Shown: piece after piece, positions 22,083 through 31,309 of the stretch
How positions within the stretch are numbered: the first letter of the stretch is position 1
Layout of the letters: each line of letters starts with the position of its first letter
Virus record (IMG/VR): IMGVR_UViG_3300042465_007929
Coordinates: 1-64,000 of that record
Length of the DNA: 64,000 nt
Strand: one strand, 5' to 3'
Source of the DNA: a virus
Translations under genes and position numbers: made by a program
Notes under the pieces: generated by a model
Seen by the model: only the letters and a program-made list of their open reading frames with translations
Told to the model about the DNA's origin: nothing
The model's database searches: none

Positions 22083-22705
22083 TGTCTAGCGTTTTCCCAA
22101 GCTTTGAGCGTATGCTCAAATGGATTACCCTCGATATTTGATACCAAGTCAAGCATTTCTGCGGCAATTTCTCTGATTTCTTTTTGAGCGTGTTCTGAAT
22201 TCCTAAGCTTCAAGAAATTAGCAAAACTCCTCATATTAAAAGAAACATCAGCTTGAATTTGCGAATTATACATTTTAAAAAACCTCGCTGATTCTTTTGC
22301 TCTCTTGCGACCAAGAGTTGGCTCAAGCTCTTTCAAACAACTATGGTAAAGATAATTAGTTACTCTGGAATGTTCTTCTAATTTATTCTTCCATTCTTCT
22401 GGCCAATCATCAGGAATAAAAGACTTATCTTCTTTTAATTCTTTGTATCGAGCCGATTCTGCATTCATAGAAGAAATCCTATGTTTGAGAAGATGAATAT
22501 GAGAAGCGATTTCGGTATCGACCAAGAAATGAACCATACCTTTTTCAAATGGTGTTTCATGGCCATCGCGCCAAAGCATATTAATTAACTTAGGAATACG
22601 AGACTTCTTATCTTCATCAAGATCGCGTGATGTTGATGTCCAAGCAGAGCAAGCGATAATTTCATCGCTACCATAAAATCCAAGCAATTGTATTTTGTTA
22701 TTCAT
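22079..22705 (-). CDS. thyX: FAD-dependent thymidylate synthase ThyX
   Basis: The 208-aa protein has the ThyX signature KHRISSMNAESARY (about 74-87), close to the family RHRxxSxNxxSxRY, which binds dUMP and FAD. It also has the C-terminal LKLRNSEHAQKEIR. It converts dUMP to dTMP with methylene-tetrahydrofolate and reduced flavin, supplying thymidine for an AT-rich genome. It sits with a MazG-like enzyme and an HNH nuclease in one minus-strand operon. The first position of the signature is Lys rather than Arg, a conservative change. Confidence 0.92.
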   Translation of the reverse strand: MNNKIQLLGFYGSDEIIACSAWTSTSRDLDEDKKSRIPKLINMLWRDGHETPFEKGMVHFLVDTEIASHIHLLKHRISSMNAESARYKELKEDKSFIPDDWPEEWKNKLEEHSRVTNYLYHSCLKELEPTLGRKRAKESARFFKMYNSQIQADVSFNMRSFANFLKLRNSEHAQKEIREIAAEMLDLVSNIEGNPFEHTLKAWENARQ

Positions 22706-22716
22706 TATTATTTAAT

Positions 22717-23568
22717 TTATAAATCTTCTTTTCTATTTAAGAAATATTTTTTCATATGATATTTTACAGGATATCTTACAAATTTATTCCATTGAAATAT
22801 TCCTTGATGATCCTTTTCAACATCATTGCACAAATCCATACCTCTTGTCAAGGTACTTCTTGACATATGTTGTCTATTTTCTCTAGAACCATGATATTCA
22901 TGGCAAATAACTCCAGACAAATGTCCAATTTTAGATCCTGTTAGTCTTGCACTCCATTGTTTAAATAATTCCAAATTAGATCCTACATTAAAATCTCTTT
23001 GGCTAGATGGAAATCCTAAAAATGCTTTAGCCATGCTTAAATCTCCACCACCAGCTATACATCTATCGTATAAACCATCTATATTTTTCCATAAATATCT
23101 TTTCATTGCCCAAGCATGACCTGAGCATCCTGATTTAATATTTTTTACTATAGAATCAGATTCATCAATTGATTTTCCATATACATCTAATCTATATACT
23201 TTTTCATATAGATGAAGAATATCATATTTTTGTAATTTTTGTATAGTATCATCAATCCAATTTCTATTAAAGAAAATAATATCAGCATCAATCCACGCAA
23301 TATTTTCATAATAACGAGGCACTAATTTTTCAGCCAAATTTAATAAGGCTTCTTTTTGCCACATTATATTAGATTCTGGATCTATTTCTATCTGCTTCCA
23401 ATTCGGAAGATTTTTTGTTTCTGATTTTTGATAAGGGAGTATTAATTCTATTCCATAGACAGGAATCCTATGATCTTCCATTCTTCCCAAAAAAGAATGT
23501 AAATTTTTTATAGGAAGTTGAAAATTATTAAAATTATAATGACAAGTAATACACGCTAAATTGCTCAT
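22717..23568 (-). CDS. GT-A type glycosyltransferase (283 aa)
   Basis: A DxD-type metal motif occurs in NIAWIDADIIFFNRNW (about 90-105). GGGDLSMAKAFLG follows near residue 188, and HEYHGSRENRQ lies near 224. This is a GT-A-fold transferase; the sugar and acceptor are unknown. Similar phage genes have been annotated as capsular or glycan-modifying. It sits upstream of thyX in the same operon. Confidence 0.72.
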   Translation of the reverse strand: MSNLACITCHYNFNNFQLPIKNLHSFLGRMEDHRIPVYGIELILPYQKSETKNLPNWKQIEIDPESNIMWQKEALLNLAEKLVPRYYENIAWIDADIIFFNRNWIDDTIQKLQKYDILHLYEKVYRLDVYGKSIDESDSIVKNIKSGCSGHAWAMKRYLWKNIDGLYDRCIAGGGDLSMAKAFLGFPSSQRDFNVGSNLELFKQWSARLTGSKIGHLSGVICHEYHGSRENRQHMSRSTLTRGMDLCNDVEKDHQGIFQWNKFVRYPVKYHMKKYFLNRKEDL

Positions 23569-23572
23569 TTAT

Positions 23573-23905
23573 TTACTCCTTCACAAACAAACCGTTAATC
23601 ATTTTACCTTTGCGATCTTTAATTACATCGTATGCACTTGCAAGACATTCAATAAAATCGACATCCATTTTGTGGCAAAGCATCAAAAGAGTTACGCCCA
23701 TATCTCCAATTCCATCAATGATAGCTTCAATTGCGTCCTGCTTGGCCTTGTCGGTCTTTGCATCAGCGAATTGAACGAGAGCTTGCATTGTTTCATCAAG
23801 CTCTTCCTGAGTCTTGTGAAGCTGTTTAATTGGGGTAGAAAATTCAAAGATATTTCTATCTTCTCCCCATTGAACGATTTTTTGTTTTAGTTCTGGGTAT
23901 TGCAT
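23573..23905 (-). CDS. MazG-like nucleotide pyrophosphohydrolase
   Basis: Start MQYPELKQKIVQWGEDRN at 23905 is chosen: it lies 1 nt after the upstream gene, whereas the earlier ATG overlaps it by 47 nt. The 110-aa product has KTQEELDETMQALVQF and DGIGDMGVTLLMLCHKMDVD, the E-x2-E...D motif set of the all-alpha MazG/dUTPase-like NTPase fold. It hydrolyses NTPs or dNTPs to monophosphates. Phage MazG-like proteins tune the nucleotide pool or (p)ppGpp; location beside thyX supports pool control. Confidence 0.78.
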   Translation of the reverse strand: MQYPELKQKIVQWGEDRNIFEFSTPIKQLHKTQEELDETMQALVQFADAKTDKAKQDAIEAIIDGIGDMGVTLLMLCHKMDVDFIECLASAYDVIKDRKGKMINGLFVKE

Positions 23906-23906
23906 A

Positions 23907-24200
23907 TTATCCAAGGTTAATTTCGCTAGGAGCAACTTCTGCAAGTTCATCACACAACATTTTGATTTCTCGCGGGTCCATTTCTTTAGAAATGGAACGA
24001 AGCTTACTTACTTCTGATGCGAAGTAAAGAAATTTTTCATCTTGTTTTAGGCTTTCTTTTTTTTGATTATCATAGATAGTGACATCGAAGATTTCAAAAC
24101 GAGTAGGATCGATACAGCGTTCGATTGGATCATAATTGCTGTTTCCAACAACATAATCGAAAATATCGTTTGCTGAGATCTTAATTTTATACGGATTCAT
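23907..24200 (-). CDS. Hypothetical protein (97 aa)
   Basis: First gene after the promoter at 24250-24278. The product has a beta-rich N-terminal half (KIKISANDIFDYVVGNSNYD) and a helical, charged C-terminal half. No family recognised. Confidence 0.65.
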   Translation of the reverse strand: MNPYKIKISANDIFDYVVGNSNYDPIERCIDPTRFEIFDVTIYDNQKKESLKQDEKFLYFASEVSKLRSISKEMDPREIKMLCDELAEVAPSEINLG

Positions 24201-24249
24201 TATTTGTTTTTATTTTATTTATATTAAACGTCACATTCAACGCTAGAAT

Positions 24250-24278
24250 ATAATAACAAATATTTTTGAATCCGTCAA
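24250..24278 (-). promoter_or_regulatory. Sigma70-type promoter for the thyX operon
   Basis: On the minus strand, TTGACG (24273-24278) and TATTAT (24250-24255) are spaced by 17 bp, in the only gap above the first gene of the operon. Confidence 0.7.
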
Positions 24279-24294
24279 GGCTTTTTTAAAAAAA

Positions 24295-25071
24295 TTAAGA
24301 ACAAGAAGAAATCAAACTTGCTTCATCATCTCTTCTGGTGAGAAGACCATCAAGCCCTTTACCAATCCAGAGTCTTTTCATCTTTTTAATTTCATTAGCG
24401 ATAGCTTCGTAATCTTTTGAAGGAATTAAATTGCGAATATTTAACATTTCTACTCTGCTAGCGCCAGAAACTGATCCTCCTCTGTTGAAGACAAGACTAA
24501 CTAATGCCCCAAAAGCATCTGGATGAAGGTTCTCTGAATTTGGAAATGCTCTTTTAGTTTCATTTATGAATCTTGGCAAAGTATTATTTTTAAAAACAAC
24601 TTCTGCTGACTCCCAAGGAATTTGAATATCTTTCACACTTGGAATAGCAGCTTTTGCACTTGAGCTTTTCTTACCAAGATGAAGGGCTAAACGAGCATAA
24701 GATGCTGCGTCAAGAACACTTTTCCAATCTGTCGCAAATTGTAAGGCAGTATTATAACCCATGTCATAACCAATGCCAATTGTAACTCCACTTTCTCCTC
24801 CGGGATACGAAGGATGTTTTAAACACTTATTATAATATCCAGCACCGCCGCCAACTTCGTATTCAAGAATAAGTTTATAAGCTTTATCTGATAATTGATT
24901 TTGAGAATTTCCTAATGACGGAAGAATAACTTCTGTATTTGAATTACTGATTTCTGGAATAATTTTAGCGATAATCGCCTTCCATGTATTTGGTCCATCA
25001 ATACCATCTGCATCTAAATTCAAAGCTTTTTGAACCTTGCTTACTAAGTTTTTTTTATTTGAAAATTCCAT
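24295..25071 (-). CDS. Endolysin: peptidoglycan-binding domain plus lysozyme-like domain (258 aa)
   Basis: Residues about 8-38 form a small peptidoglycan-binding motif (VQKALNLDADGIDGPNTWKA). After a Ser/Asn linker, the catalytic part starts at about 62. It has LILEYEVGG with a candidate catalytic Glu, SGVTIGIGYDMGYN, and FGALVSLVFNRG, as in the T4-lysozyme/pesticin family. There is no signal peptide, so a holin is expected; the candidate at 31688-32023 lies nearby. It degrades host peptidoglycan at lysis. Confidence 0.82.
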   Translation of the reverse strand: MEFSNKKNLVSKVQKALNLDADGIDGPNTWKAIIAKIIPEISNSNTEVILPSLGNSQNQLSDKAYKLILEYEVGGGAGYYNKCLKHPSYPGGESGVTIGIGYDMGYNTALQFATDWKSVLDAASYARLALHLGKKSSSAKAAIPSVKDIQIPWESAEVVFKNNTLPRFINETKRAFPNSENLHPDAFGALVSLVFNRGGSVSGASRVEMLNIRNLIPSKDYEAIANEIKKMKRLWIGKGLDGLLTRRDDEASLISSCS

Positions 25072-25097
25072 ATTTTATGATAGTTATTTTACTTTTA

Positions 25098-25289
25098 TTA
25101 CACTAAATCTTCAATAGGTATTTCAAAGAAGAAACGCGCTTGTTCTTCTGAATCGAACCAATACCAACCATCGATTGGATATCCATACGAGTCTTTATCT
25201 TGGGCTAATAATACATATCCATTACCTTCTATAGTATTTGGACCATAGAGTAATTGTTCATTTTGTTTTTTATAAAATCCTGCTGTCAT
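25098..25289 (-). CDS. Small hypothetical protein (63 aa)
   Basis: The short product is rich in aromatic residues, with GNGYVLLAQDKDSYGYP and GWYWFDSEEQARFFF, reading as a small beta-sheet domain. It lies between the endolysin and the large DUF285 protein. Function unknown. Confidence 0.6.
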   Translation of the reverse strand: MTAGFYKKQNEQLLYGPNTIEGNGYVLLAQDKDSYGYPIDGWYWFDSEEQARFFFEIPIEDLV

Positions 25290-25293
25290 AAAT

Positions 25294-27942
25294 TTATATT
25301 GTTACTGTCCAGCCTTTGAGTATAGCTGTGCCTGTTTTTAATTGTCTAAATGATAAGGTAGTCGCTCCTCCCGCTGACATTGGTCGAGAAACAACTATAT
25401 TTGTATTAGGAGTAATTGATACAATTTCAGTTCGGTGTCTCACTGTACCATAGCCAGTTCCGGTCAATGTCAATGCAACGCCACCTACGGAAGCTGCTAC
25501 TTGGAAAGTGCCAGAAGCTGCATTAACCACATAATATATCCTGTTTATTACAATACCTGTCGTAGTGACTATTGTAGCGAAGGATACTTCATCACCGTCG
25601 CTCAAGCCATGACTGGCAATAGTAACAACGCTTCCAGTAGTAAATGTAACTGCTCTTGCTGTAGTTAGAGGAGAATTTGTACCGAGAACCTGCATACCAA
25701 CCGCTAAACCTGTTGTACTTGCCATCGTTATTGTAGTACTATTTGCTGTTGTTGTAGCTGCTAAACTAATGTTGGTCAGCGCTCCCCAGTTGTTACTAAT
25801 TGTTAAGGTCTGACTTGCTGCGCCTATCGTACCCAAATTGGTAAAGATGGATTCTAACTCTTCTTTGGATAATTTACATCCAGAATAAGAAATCGTAAAT
25901 CTAGTTCCGCTCAATGCTCCACGAGTAAGTGAAGTACAACCCTGAAATGTATTAGTAAAATTGGCAGTTATAACTGATGATGAAACGAGTGGTGGAGCCG
26001 TAACCAAAGAAGTACAATTAAGAAACAAATTATTCATAGTTGCAACTAAAGATGTGTTAAGCTGTGGTACAGAGACAAGCTGACTACAAACCTGAAATGC
26101 ACTACTTATATCGGTAAGTAAAGAAGTATTGAATGATGGTATGGCAGTAAGTGAATAGCAAGTACTGAACATATTAGCCATAGTTGTAACTTTTGATGTA
26201 TCGAATAATGGTACGGTTTGAAGCGAATAACAATTCGTAAACATACCAGACATGTTCGTAACTTTAGCAGTATCAAATAGTGGCACACTAACTAGATTGT
26301 AACAACCGCTAAACATAGCGGCCATTAACGTAACATTTGATGTATTAAAAAAGGGTACAGAGACAAGATCGTTACAATTCTGAAACAAAGAAGTCATATT
26401 CGTAACGCTAGACGTATTAAATAGCGGAACACTGATAAGTGAATAGCAGAAGAAAAACATCTGCTGCATATTCGTAACTGCTGTTGTATTAAACAACGGC
26501 ACAGAGATGAGTGAAACACAACCATTAAACATAGCACCCATATTTAAAACTGATACTGTATTAAACAGCGGTACTGTAGTTAGTGAGGTGCATCCCTGAA
26601 ACATATAACTTATATCTGTTACTAACGATGTATTGAACAATGGTACAGATGCAAGTGTATTACAAGCATTAAACATCTGATTCATATTCGTAACCTTTGA
26701 GGTATCAAATAGCGGCACAGCAATAAGTGAACGACAGGTGTTAAAAAAGCTGTTCATTGCTGTAACTTTTGATGTATCGAACAACGGTACTATAGTTAGT
26801 GAGGTGCATGACTGAAACATACTACTCATAGTCGTAACCAATCCAGTATTAAACAGCGGTACAGAGATAAGCGAAGAACAACCAAAAAACATATTGTTCA
26901 TAGTCGTAACTTTCGACGTATCAAACAATGGTACACTACTTAATGAAACGCAACCATAAAACATAGTGGCGGTATTTGTCAGTGCTGGAGTATTGAATGC
27001 TGGAATAGCGACAAGTGAAGTACAGTTTTGAAATGCAGTATCCATGCTCGTAACTTTTGACGTATCAAATGGAGGTATACTGGTAAGTGCATGGCAACCA
27101 TTAAACGCATTAGCAATCGTTGTAACTGATGATGTGTTAAAAAATGGCACAGAGACAAGCGAATGGCAATTATTGAACATAGAACCCATGTTCGTAACTG
27201 ATGCTGTGTTAAATAGCGGCACTGAAATAAGTGACCGACAATTTAAAAACATACTGCTTGTATTGGTAATCGTAGCCGTAGTATAAAAATTTGATATCTG
27301 TTTTAGCGCAGCTAAATGCATAAATGCATTAGCAAAACTAGTAATTAGCCCCATATTGATTCCTGAAAAATGAATGAGACCTCTACAGTAAACTGATGGG
27401 GCATTAGTGCCGCCTAAAATTAAACTCGTTAAATTTGGACAAGAAAGTATTATTTCTAATATTGGCGATGAAGCAGGAAACGTCGAACCAGTAATCGCAT
27501 AGGGTTGGTTGAAGTTGACACTTGTTAAGTTCTGCCCAGCTTGTGGAGTAATCGTAACGATAGCCATCTTATAGCCATCGCCCGTAACTGTGGCATTTAA
27601 ATCGGAATCGGTATAATCGTATTCGTGTTGTGCTTTAACACCAGTAGCGACGTTTTCAGTATTACCGTCACCCCAATCAACCGTATATGCTCCCGCTATT
27701 GTAAAAGCCAAAAAATTAGATCCTTGCGGAAACACGGGCATCAACAGGGCTATCTTTTGCTCCGATGATGTTATGGTTGGCATAGTTAGCCAATCAGCAG
27801 GACGAGTCCATGCATTAGTACTAGTAGGGTTATCGGGGCGAGGCGGTTGTTTTATAACTGATCGATCAAATCTATTCTTTTTAAAAAAAGAAGATTTGCG
27901 AGAAGCCAATGGTGAAACTTTTTGTCCGTATCGAATACTCAT
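25294..27942 (-). CDS. Large DUF285 (BspA-like) repeat protein, probable virion adhesin (882 aa)
   Basis: After a basic N-terminus, residues about 90-110 have a PKD-like AYTVDWGDGNTENV strand. Then about 20 repeats of 24 residues follow, of the type LISVPLFNTSSVTNMSSMFN, the DUF285 or 'BspA-like' family. The C-terminal 150 residues (about 715-882) contain TANSTTITMASTTGLAVGMQ and SIVTIASHGLSDGDEV-like strands typical of phage fibre or adhesin tips. No signal peptide, so it is likely part of the particle. Its role is probably binding of host surface or polymer. Confidence 0.75.
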   Translation of the reverse strand: MSIRYGQKVSPLASRKSSFFKKNRFDRSVIKQPPRPDNPTSTNAWTRPADWLTMPTITSSEQKIALLMPVFPQGSNFLAFTIAGAYTVDWGDGNTENVATGVKAQHEYDYTDSDLNATVTGDGYKMAIVTITPQAGQNLTSVNFNQPYAITGSTFPASSPILEIILSCPNLTSLILGGTNAPSVYCRGLIHFSGINMGLITSFANAFMHLAALKQISNFYTTATITNTSSMFLNCRSLISVPLFNTASVTNMGSMFNNCHSLVSVPFFNTSSVTTIANAFNGCHALTSIPPFDTSKVTSMDTAFQNCTSLVAIPAFNTPALTNTATMFYGCVSLSSVPLFDTSKVTTMNNMFFGCSSLISVPLFNTGLVTTMSSMFQSCTSLTIVPLFDTSKVTAMNSFFNTCRSLIAVPLFDTSKVTNMNQMFNACNTLASVPLFNTSLVTDISYMFQGCTSLTTVPLFNTVSVLNMGAMFNGCVSLISVPLFNTTAVTNMQQMFFFCYSLISVPLFNTSSVTNMTSLFQNCNDLVSVPFFNTSNVTLMAAMFSGCYNLVSVPLFDTAKVTNMSGMFTNCYSLQTVPLFDTSKVTTMANMFSTCYSLTAIPSFNTSLLTDISSAFQVCSQLVSVPQLNTSLVATMNNLFLNCTSLVTAPPLVSSSVITANFTNTFQGCTSLTRGALSGTRFTISYSGCKLSKEELESIFTNLGTIGAASQTLTISNNWGALTNISLAATTTANSTTITMASTTGLAVGMQVLGTNSPLTTARAVTFTTGSVVTIASHGLSDGDEVSFATIVTTTGIVINRIYYVVNAASGTFQVAASVGGVALTLTGTGYGTVRHRTEIVSITPNTNIVVSRPMSAGGATTLSFRQLKTGTAILKGWTVTI

Positions 27943-27943
27943 A

Positions 27944-28309
27944 TCAACTAATTCTATTCACATAGCCAAACACATTAATCCCACTTGCGCTAGTAGCGTT
28001 GCCGTAAATTGATAACCCAGTAGCTCCATCTCCTTGTGCGATAAGACCCGGACATAATAATATATTTCCACCATATGCTTCAATTACTCCTTCAAATAAA
28101 ATATCATTCACAAAACCTGTTCCTCCATATAATACATTTAATAATATATCTGAAGTTGTTGCATTTGTTGCATATAACCATACTTCATCAAATGAAGTGG
28201 AACTAGTTTGAGTTGTATGTATAAGCGTAGTACTTGTGCCTGTGGCAGTTATATTAATGGCTTTTCCATTAGTGCTTGCTGATAATAATTGTTTTGAATA
28301 AGTTGCCAT
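27944..28309 (-). CDS. Small virion-associated hypothetical protein (121 aa)
   Basis: The ATG at 28309 (MATYSKQLLSASTNGKAI) is used, as it removes an implausible hydrophobic extension and leaves a 13-nt gap to the upstream gene. The product is Thr/Ser/Gly-rich and beta-strand-like (TTLIHTTQTSSTSFDEVWLY, then NVLYGGTGFVNDILFEG). It looks like a small surface or decoration protein of the tail cluster. Confidence 0.65.
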   Translation of the reverse strand: MATYSKQLLSASTNGKAINITATGTSTTLIHTTQTSSTSFDEVWLYATNATTSDILLNVLYGGTGFVNDILFEGVIEAYGGNILLCPGLIAQGDGATGLSIYGNATSASGINVFGYVNRIS

Positions 28310-28322
28310 AATTTTAATTATA

Positions 28323-29498
28323 TTATATAAAAACAGAAATACCAATTATTAAATTAGCATCATCTTGAATTGCATAATTTCCTGTTTGATTACTTAGGGA
28401 AGTTATTTGTACTTGAAGCGATCCACTTATGCCTGTAACATATGACTCAGTAACTCCTCCAGACGCTTCTCCACTAAGTAATATTCCAGTTCCATTAACT
28501 GTCGGTCGAGATATAAATGTTTTTACACCGCTTATAATTTGATCTCCAGTTATATAAACTGTTTGATTTTGAAGGTCAATAATTTGTGTTTGAAGTAATC
28601 CGCTTACTCCAGTTACATATTGAGTTGTTGCATATGTAGAAAGATCAACACCAGTAATGAATCCTGATGGATTTGATGTTGCATAAAATACTCCCGTCTC
28701 AGAATGAAGTGTATAATTGCCAGTTTGATCATTCAAGCTGGTGATTTGAGGTTGTAAATGTCCACTTAATCCTGTGATTTGCTCAACAGAACCAATTGTT
28801 GAGAGAGAAGATAAGTCGTTTGCTCTTGTCGAGATCCCAAATTTAAATTTATCAGAATGATCAAATCCAATAATCGCACCCGAATCATTGATTCCAGTTA
28901 ATCCAGAGCCTGTAACAAAGAAAATACCACCATCAACTGCCCCGCCAGTCAAATTCAATATTAAATATGGTGATTGAACATTTGAATTTGTAACATTTAC
29001 AAGTGTTTCACTGCCAGTAACATAAAGATGATTAATATAAACATCATTACTGAAATTTTTTGTTCCATATATTGTTTGAGTACTGCTCAGGTCAACATAC
29101 CTATTATCTGCCGCACCAGTTGTTAAAAATTCTCCAGTATTAGATTTTAAAACATAATCTCCTGTTTGATTATATAAATTAGTAATTTCGTCTTGAAGAA
29201 AACCACTTACTCCAGTTATATATTCTATTGTTCCATACGAAGAAAGATCAATTCCTGTAATAAATCCTGATGGGTTCGATGACGAATAAAATGCTCCTGT
29301 TTCAGAATGTAATGTATAATCTCCTGTTTGACCACTAAGAATATCAATTTGAGATTGTAAAAAACCACTAACTCCAGTTGCTTCAGATTGGGAAACAATT
29401 TCGCCACTTAAAAGAACGCCTGTTCCATTAACAAATGGTCTATTAGTTAAATTAAGATTTTCCGCATATAAATCGCGTACTCTGAAATTATTGGCCAT
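28323..29498 (-). CDS. Fibre-like virion protein with repeated modules (391 aa)
   Basis: Three repeats of a YTLHSETGAFYSSSNPSGFI type module alternate with TGVSGFLQSQIDILSGQTG coiled-coil-like segments. This is a trimeric-fibre style architecture. The same FYSASNPSGFITGVD module occurs in the gene at 30614-31309. The start MANNFRVRDLYAENLNL resembles fibre-shaft N-termini. No known receptor-binding tip is visible. Confidence 0.7.
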   Translation of the reverse strand: MANNFRVRDLYAENLNLTNRPFVNGTGVLLSGEIVSQSEATGVSGFLQSQIDILSGQTGDYTLHSETGAFYSSSNPSGFITGIDLSSYGTIEYITGVSGFLQDEITNLYNQTGDYVLKSNTGEFLTTGAADNRYVDLSSTQTIYGTKNFSNDVYINHLYVTGSETLVNVTNSNVQSPYLILNLTGGAVDGGIFFVTGSGLTGINDSGAIIGFDHSDKFKFGISTRANDLSSLSTIGSVEQITGLSGHLQPQITSLNDQTGNYTLHSETGVFYATSNPSGFITGVDLSTYATTQYVTGVSGLLQTQIIDLQNQTVYITGDQIISGVKTFISRPTVNGTGILLSGEASGGVTESYVTGISGSLQVQITSLSNQTGNYAIQDDANLIIGISVFI

Positions 29499-29563
29499 AT
29501 TATTGTTTACACTGTTTCTCCAATAGCCATTTCAAAAAATGAATATTCTTCTTTCTGATCGGA

Positions 29564-29761
29564 CTAATGCTCTTCGTTTAATTCGTATGACCAAGGTAAG
29601 TTCAATTCTTGAGCTTTTGATTCGCACTCTTCTTTTGTGCCACAAAATATATTTTCTTGGGTTGTTGTTATTCCAATTACTTCATGCAATAAGATTAAAC
29701 ATTTCTCATTATAGATTAATTGAAATGGACCTTTTTCTGTAATTGTATTAGTAATTGACAT
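29564..29761 (-). CDS. Small hypothetical protein (65 aa) ending at TAG
   Basis: The product (GPFQLIYNEKCLILLHEVIG and following) has no recognised family. It ends at a TAG, and the frame continues for 18 coding-like codons (SDQKEEYSFFEMAIGETV) to a TAA. That could be readthrough or an old gene end. It lies 1 nt after the autotransporter-repeat gene. Confidence 0.6.
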   Translation of the reverse strand: MSITNTITEKGPFQLIYNEKCLILLHEVIGITTTQENIFCGTKEECESKAQELNLPWSYELNEEH

Positions 29762-29762
29762 T

Positions 29763-30617
29763 TTAAGTTATAGTAAGAGTGCTATTAGACGAATTGTAAG
29801 ATCCAATAAGTCCGCCACCGTTTATTAAAGTCACAGAAATGTAGGGATCGACTGTAGATCCGGGAAAATATCTGAAAGTCATTCCAGACGTTGGTGGCGT
29901 ATTAAACGAAACTGAGAGTGATGAGTTTGTAAATGTTGCTGATGCTGTTACAGCTCCATTTGTTTTTGCGACTCTTAGCTGCCCAGCAGTGATGTGTGTT
30001 GATCCTAAGTAACTATTAGTGCCTTGTAAAACAAGAATACCATTAGAAGTTTTGTTAAGGCTTCCATTTCCAGAAATATTGTTTGGTATTGTTAGAATAT
30101 CTGTTTGGCTGGTCACGCGAAATTGCAGTGCGCCAGATGTAGTAAATGGGTTAGATAAAGTTATAATTTCGTCAGTGCGAATAATGGTTCCTGCACCACC
30201 CGCAGTCGAAGTAAACAATCCTGTTCCAAGAGCATTATTGGCATTACAAATTATTGTTATAGCAATATTTGCTTGGGAAGTTCCACCAGAATAAGTATTC
30301 ACTCCACGAAGGGTTAATGGCGTTGCAGTTCCGCTTTTTATTATGGAGCCTGATCCACTAATTATTCCGTTTAATGTAGAAGCGGAGGCTATGTTTATTG
30401 TGCCTTGATTTATTCTTGTTGGTCCTGTATAATTACAAATTGCAGTATAAGTTAATGTTCCAGCTCCATTTTTTACAACTCCTATCGCTCCAGTTATTGC
30501 AGATGTAATATTCATGGATACATAAACCATAAATTGATGAAAAGATACTGTTGAACTAGCGATAGCTCGTACTACGCTTGCTCCAACTCTTGCTGAACTA
30601 GAATCTGTTAAAGTCAT
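29763..30617 (-). CDS. Autotransporter-repeat-like protein (284 aa)
   Basis: Repeats of the form GTLTYTAICNYTGPTRINQG, TPLTLRGVNTYSGGTSQANI and GILVLQGTNSYLGSTHITAG match the passenger-associated transport repeat (autotransporter beta-strand repeat) seen in bacterial surface proteins. No signal peptide or beta-barrel is present, so this is a phage-particle use of the repeat, probably a beta-helix fibre. ATGA overlaps join it to the next gene. Confidence 0.72.
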   Translation of the reverse strand: MTLTDSSSARVGASVVRAIASSTVSFHQFMVYVSMNITSAITGAIGVVKNGAGTLTYTAICNYTGPTRINQGTINIASASTLNGIISGSGSIIKSGTATPLTLRGVNTYSGGTSQANIAITIICNANNALGTGLFTSTAGGAGTIIRTDEIITLSNPFTTSGALQFRVTSQTDILTIPNNISGNGSLNKTSNGILVLQGTNSYLGSTHITAGQLRVAKTNGAVTASATFTNSSLSVSFNTPPTSGMTFRYFPGSTVDPYISVTLINGGGLIGSYNSSNSTLTIT

Positions 30618-31309
30618 CCGACAATTATGTATAGTGTATTAGTCAAAGGAGTGTCGATAGCATTGTACCCAGCTTGTGTTATTTGAACAATATTTGATAA
30701 AGCAGTAGCTCCTGTGAGACCGCTAATATCACTCTGTACTTGTGAACTTACCGCTGATTGAATGGTTGTATCGACGTAACCCTTTGACGATGCATGCGTA
30801 GCAACTGTTGGAATTAATGGCACACTCGGCGACTGATTGAATGTTTTTATTCCAGATATTGATTGATCTCCAAGCGTATAAACCAAATTATCAACGCCAG
30901 TAATGAACCCCGACGGGTTCGACGCTGAGTAGAACGCACCCGTTTGACTGTTCGTAACGTAGCTGGATAAGTTTACGCCAGTGATGAACCCTGACGGGTT
31001 CGACGCTGCGTAGAACGCGCCCGTTTCAGATCTCAATGTATAAGACCCAGTAGAACTTATAATATTATTCAAACCAACATACTGCCCCGAATTTAAATGA
31101 TAATATTGATTATTTTGACCACCTTGCAATCCTAAAAGATCATTATGACCTAATGACGTTAGGTTTAATAAATTACCGCTGTTTTCAACTAATACTTGAA
31201 CATTTGCAGATCCTGATACTTGAATATTCGGAGACGTTGATACTTGGATATTCGGAAATGCTACTATTTGAACATTTGGAGTTGTTGATACTTGAACATT
31301 GATACTCAT
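30614..31309 (-). CDS. Fibre/structural protein with Q-x-x repeats and fibre modules (231 aa)
   Basis: The N-terminus has five short repeats of PNIQVSTSPN type. Then comes LGHNDLLGLQGGQNNQYYHL, a phrase common in phage tail-fibre and tail-spike proteins, and two copies of FYSASNPSGFITGV. The C-terminus has ATHASSKGYVDTTIQ and NTLYIIVG. It is probably a fibre or adaptor near the tail tip. The two module copies are almost identical in DNA (around 30890-31030). Confidence 0.7.
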   Translation of the reverse strand: MSINVQVSTTPNVQIVAFPNIQVSTSPNIQVSGSANVQVLVENSGNLLNLTSLGHNDLLGLQGGQNNQYYHLNSGQYVGLNNIISSTGSYTLRSETGAFYAASNPSGFITGVNLSSYVTNSQTGAFYSASNPSGFITGVDNLVYTLGDQSISGIKTFNQSPSVPLIPTVATHASSKGYVDTTIQSAVSSQVQSDISGLTGATALSNIVQITQAGYNAIDTPLTNTLYIIVG

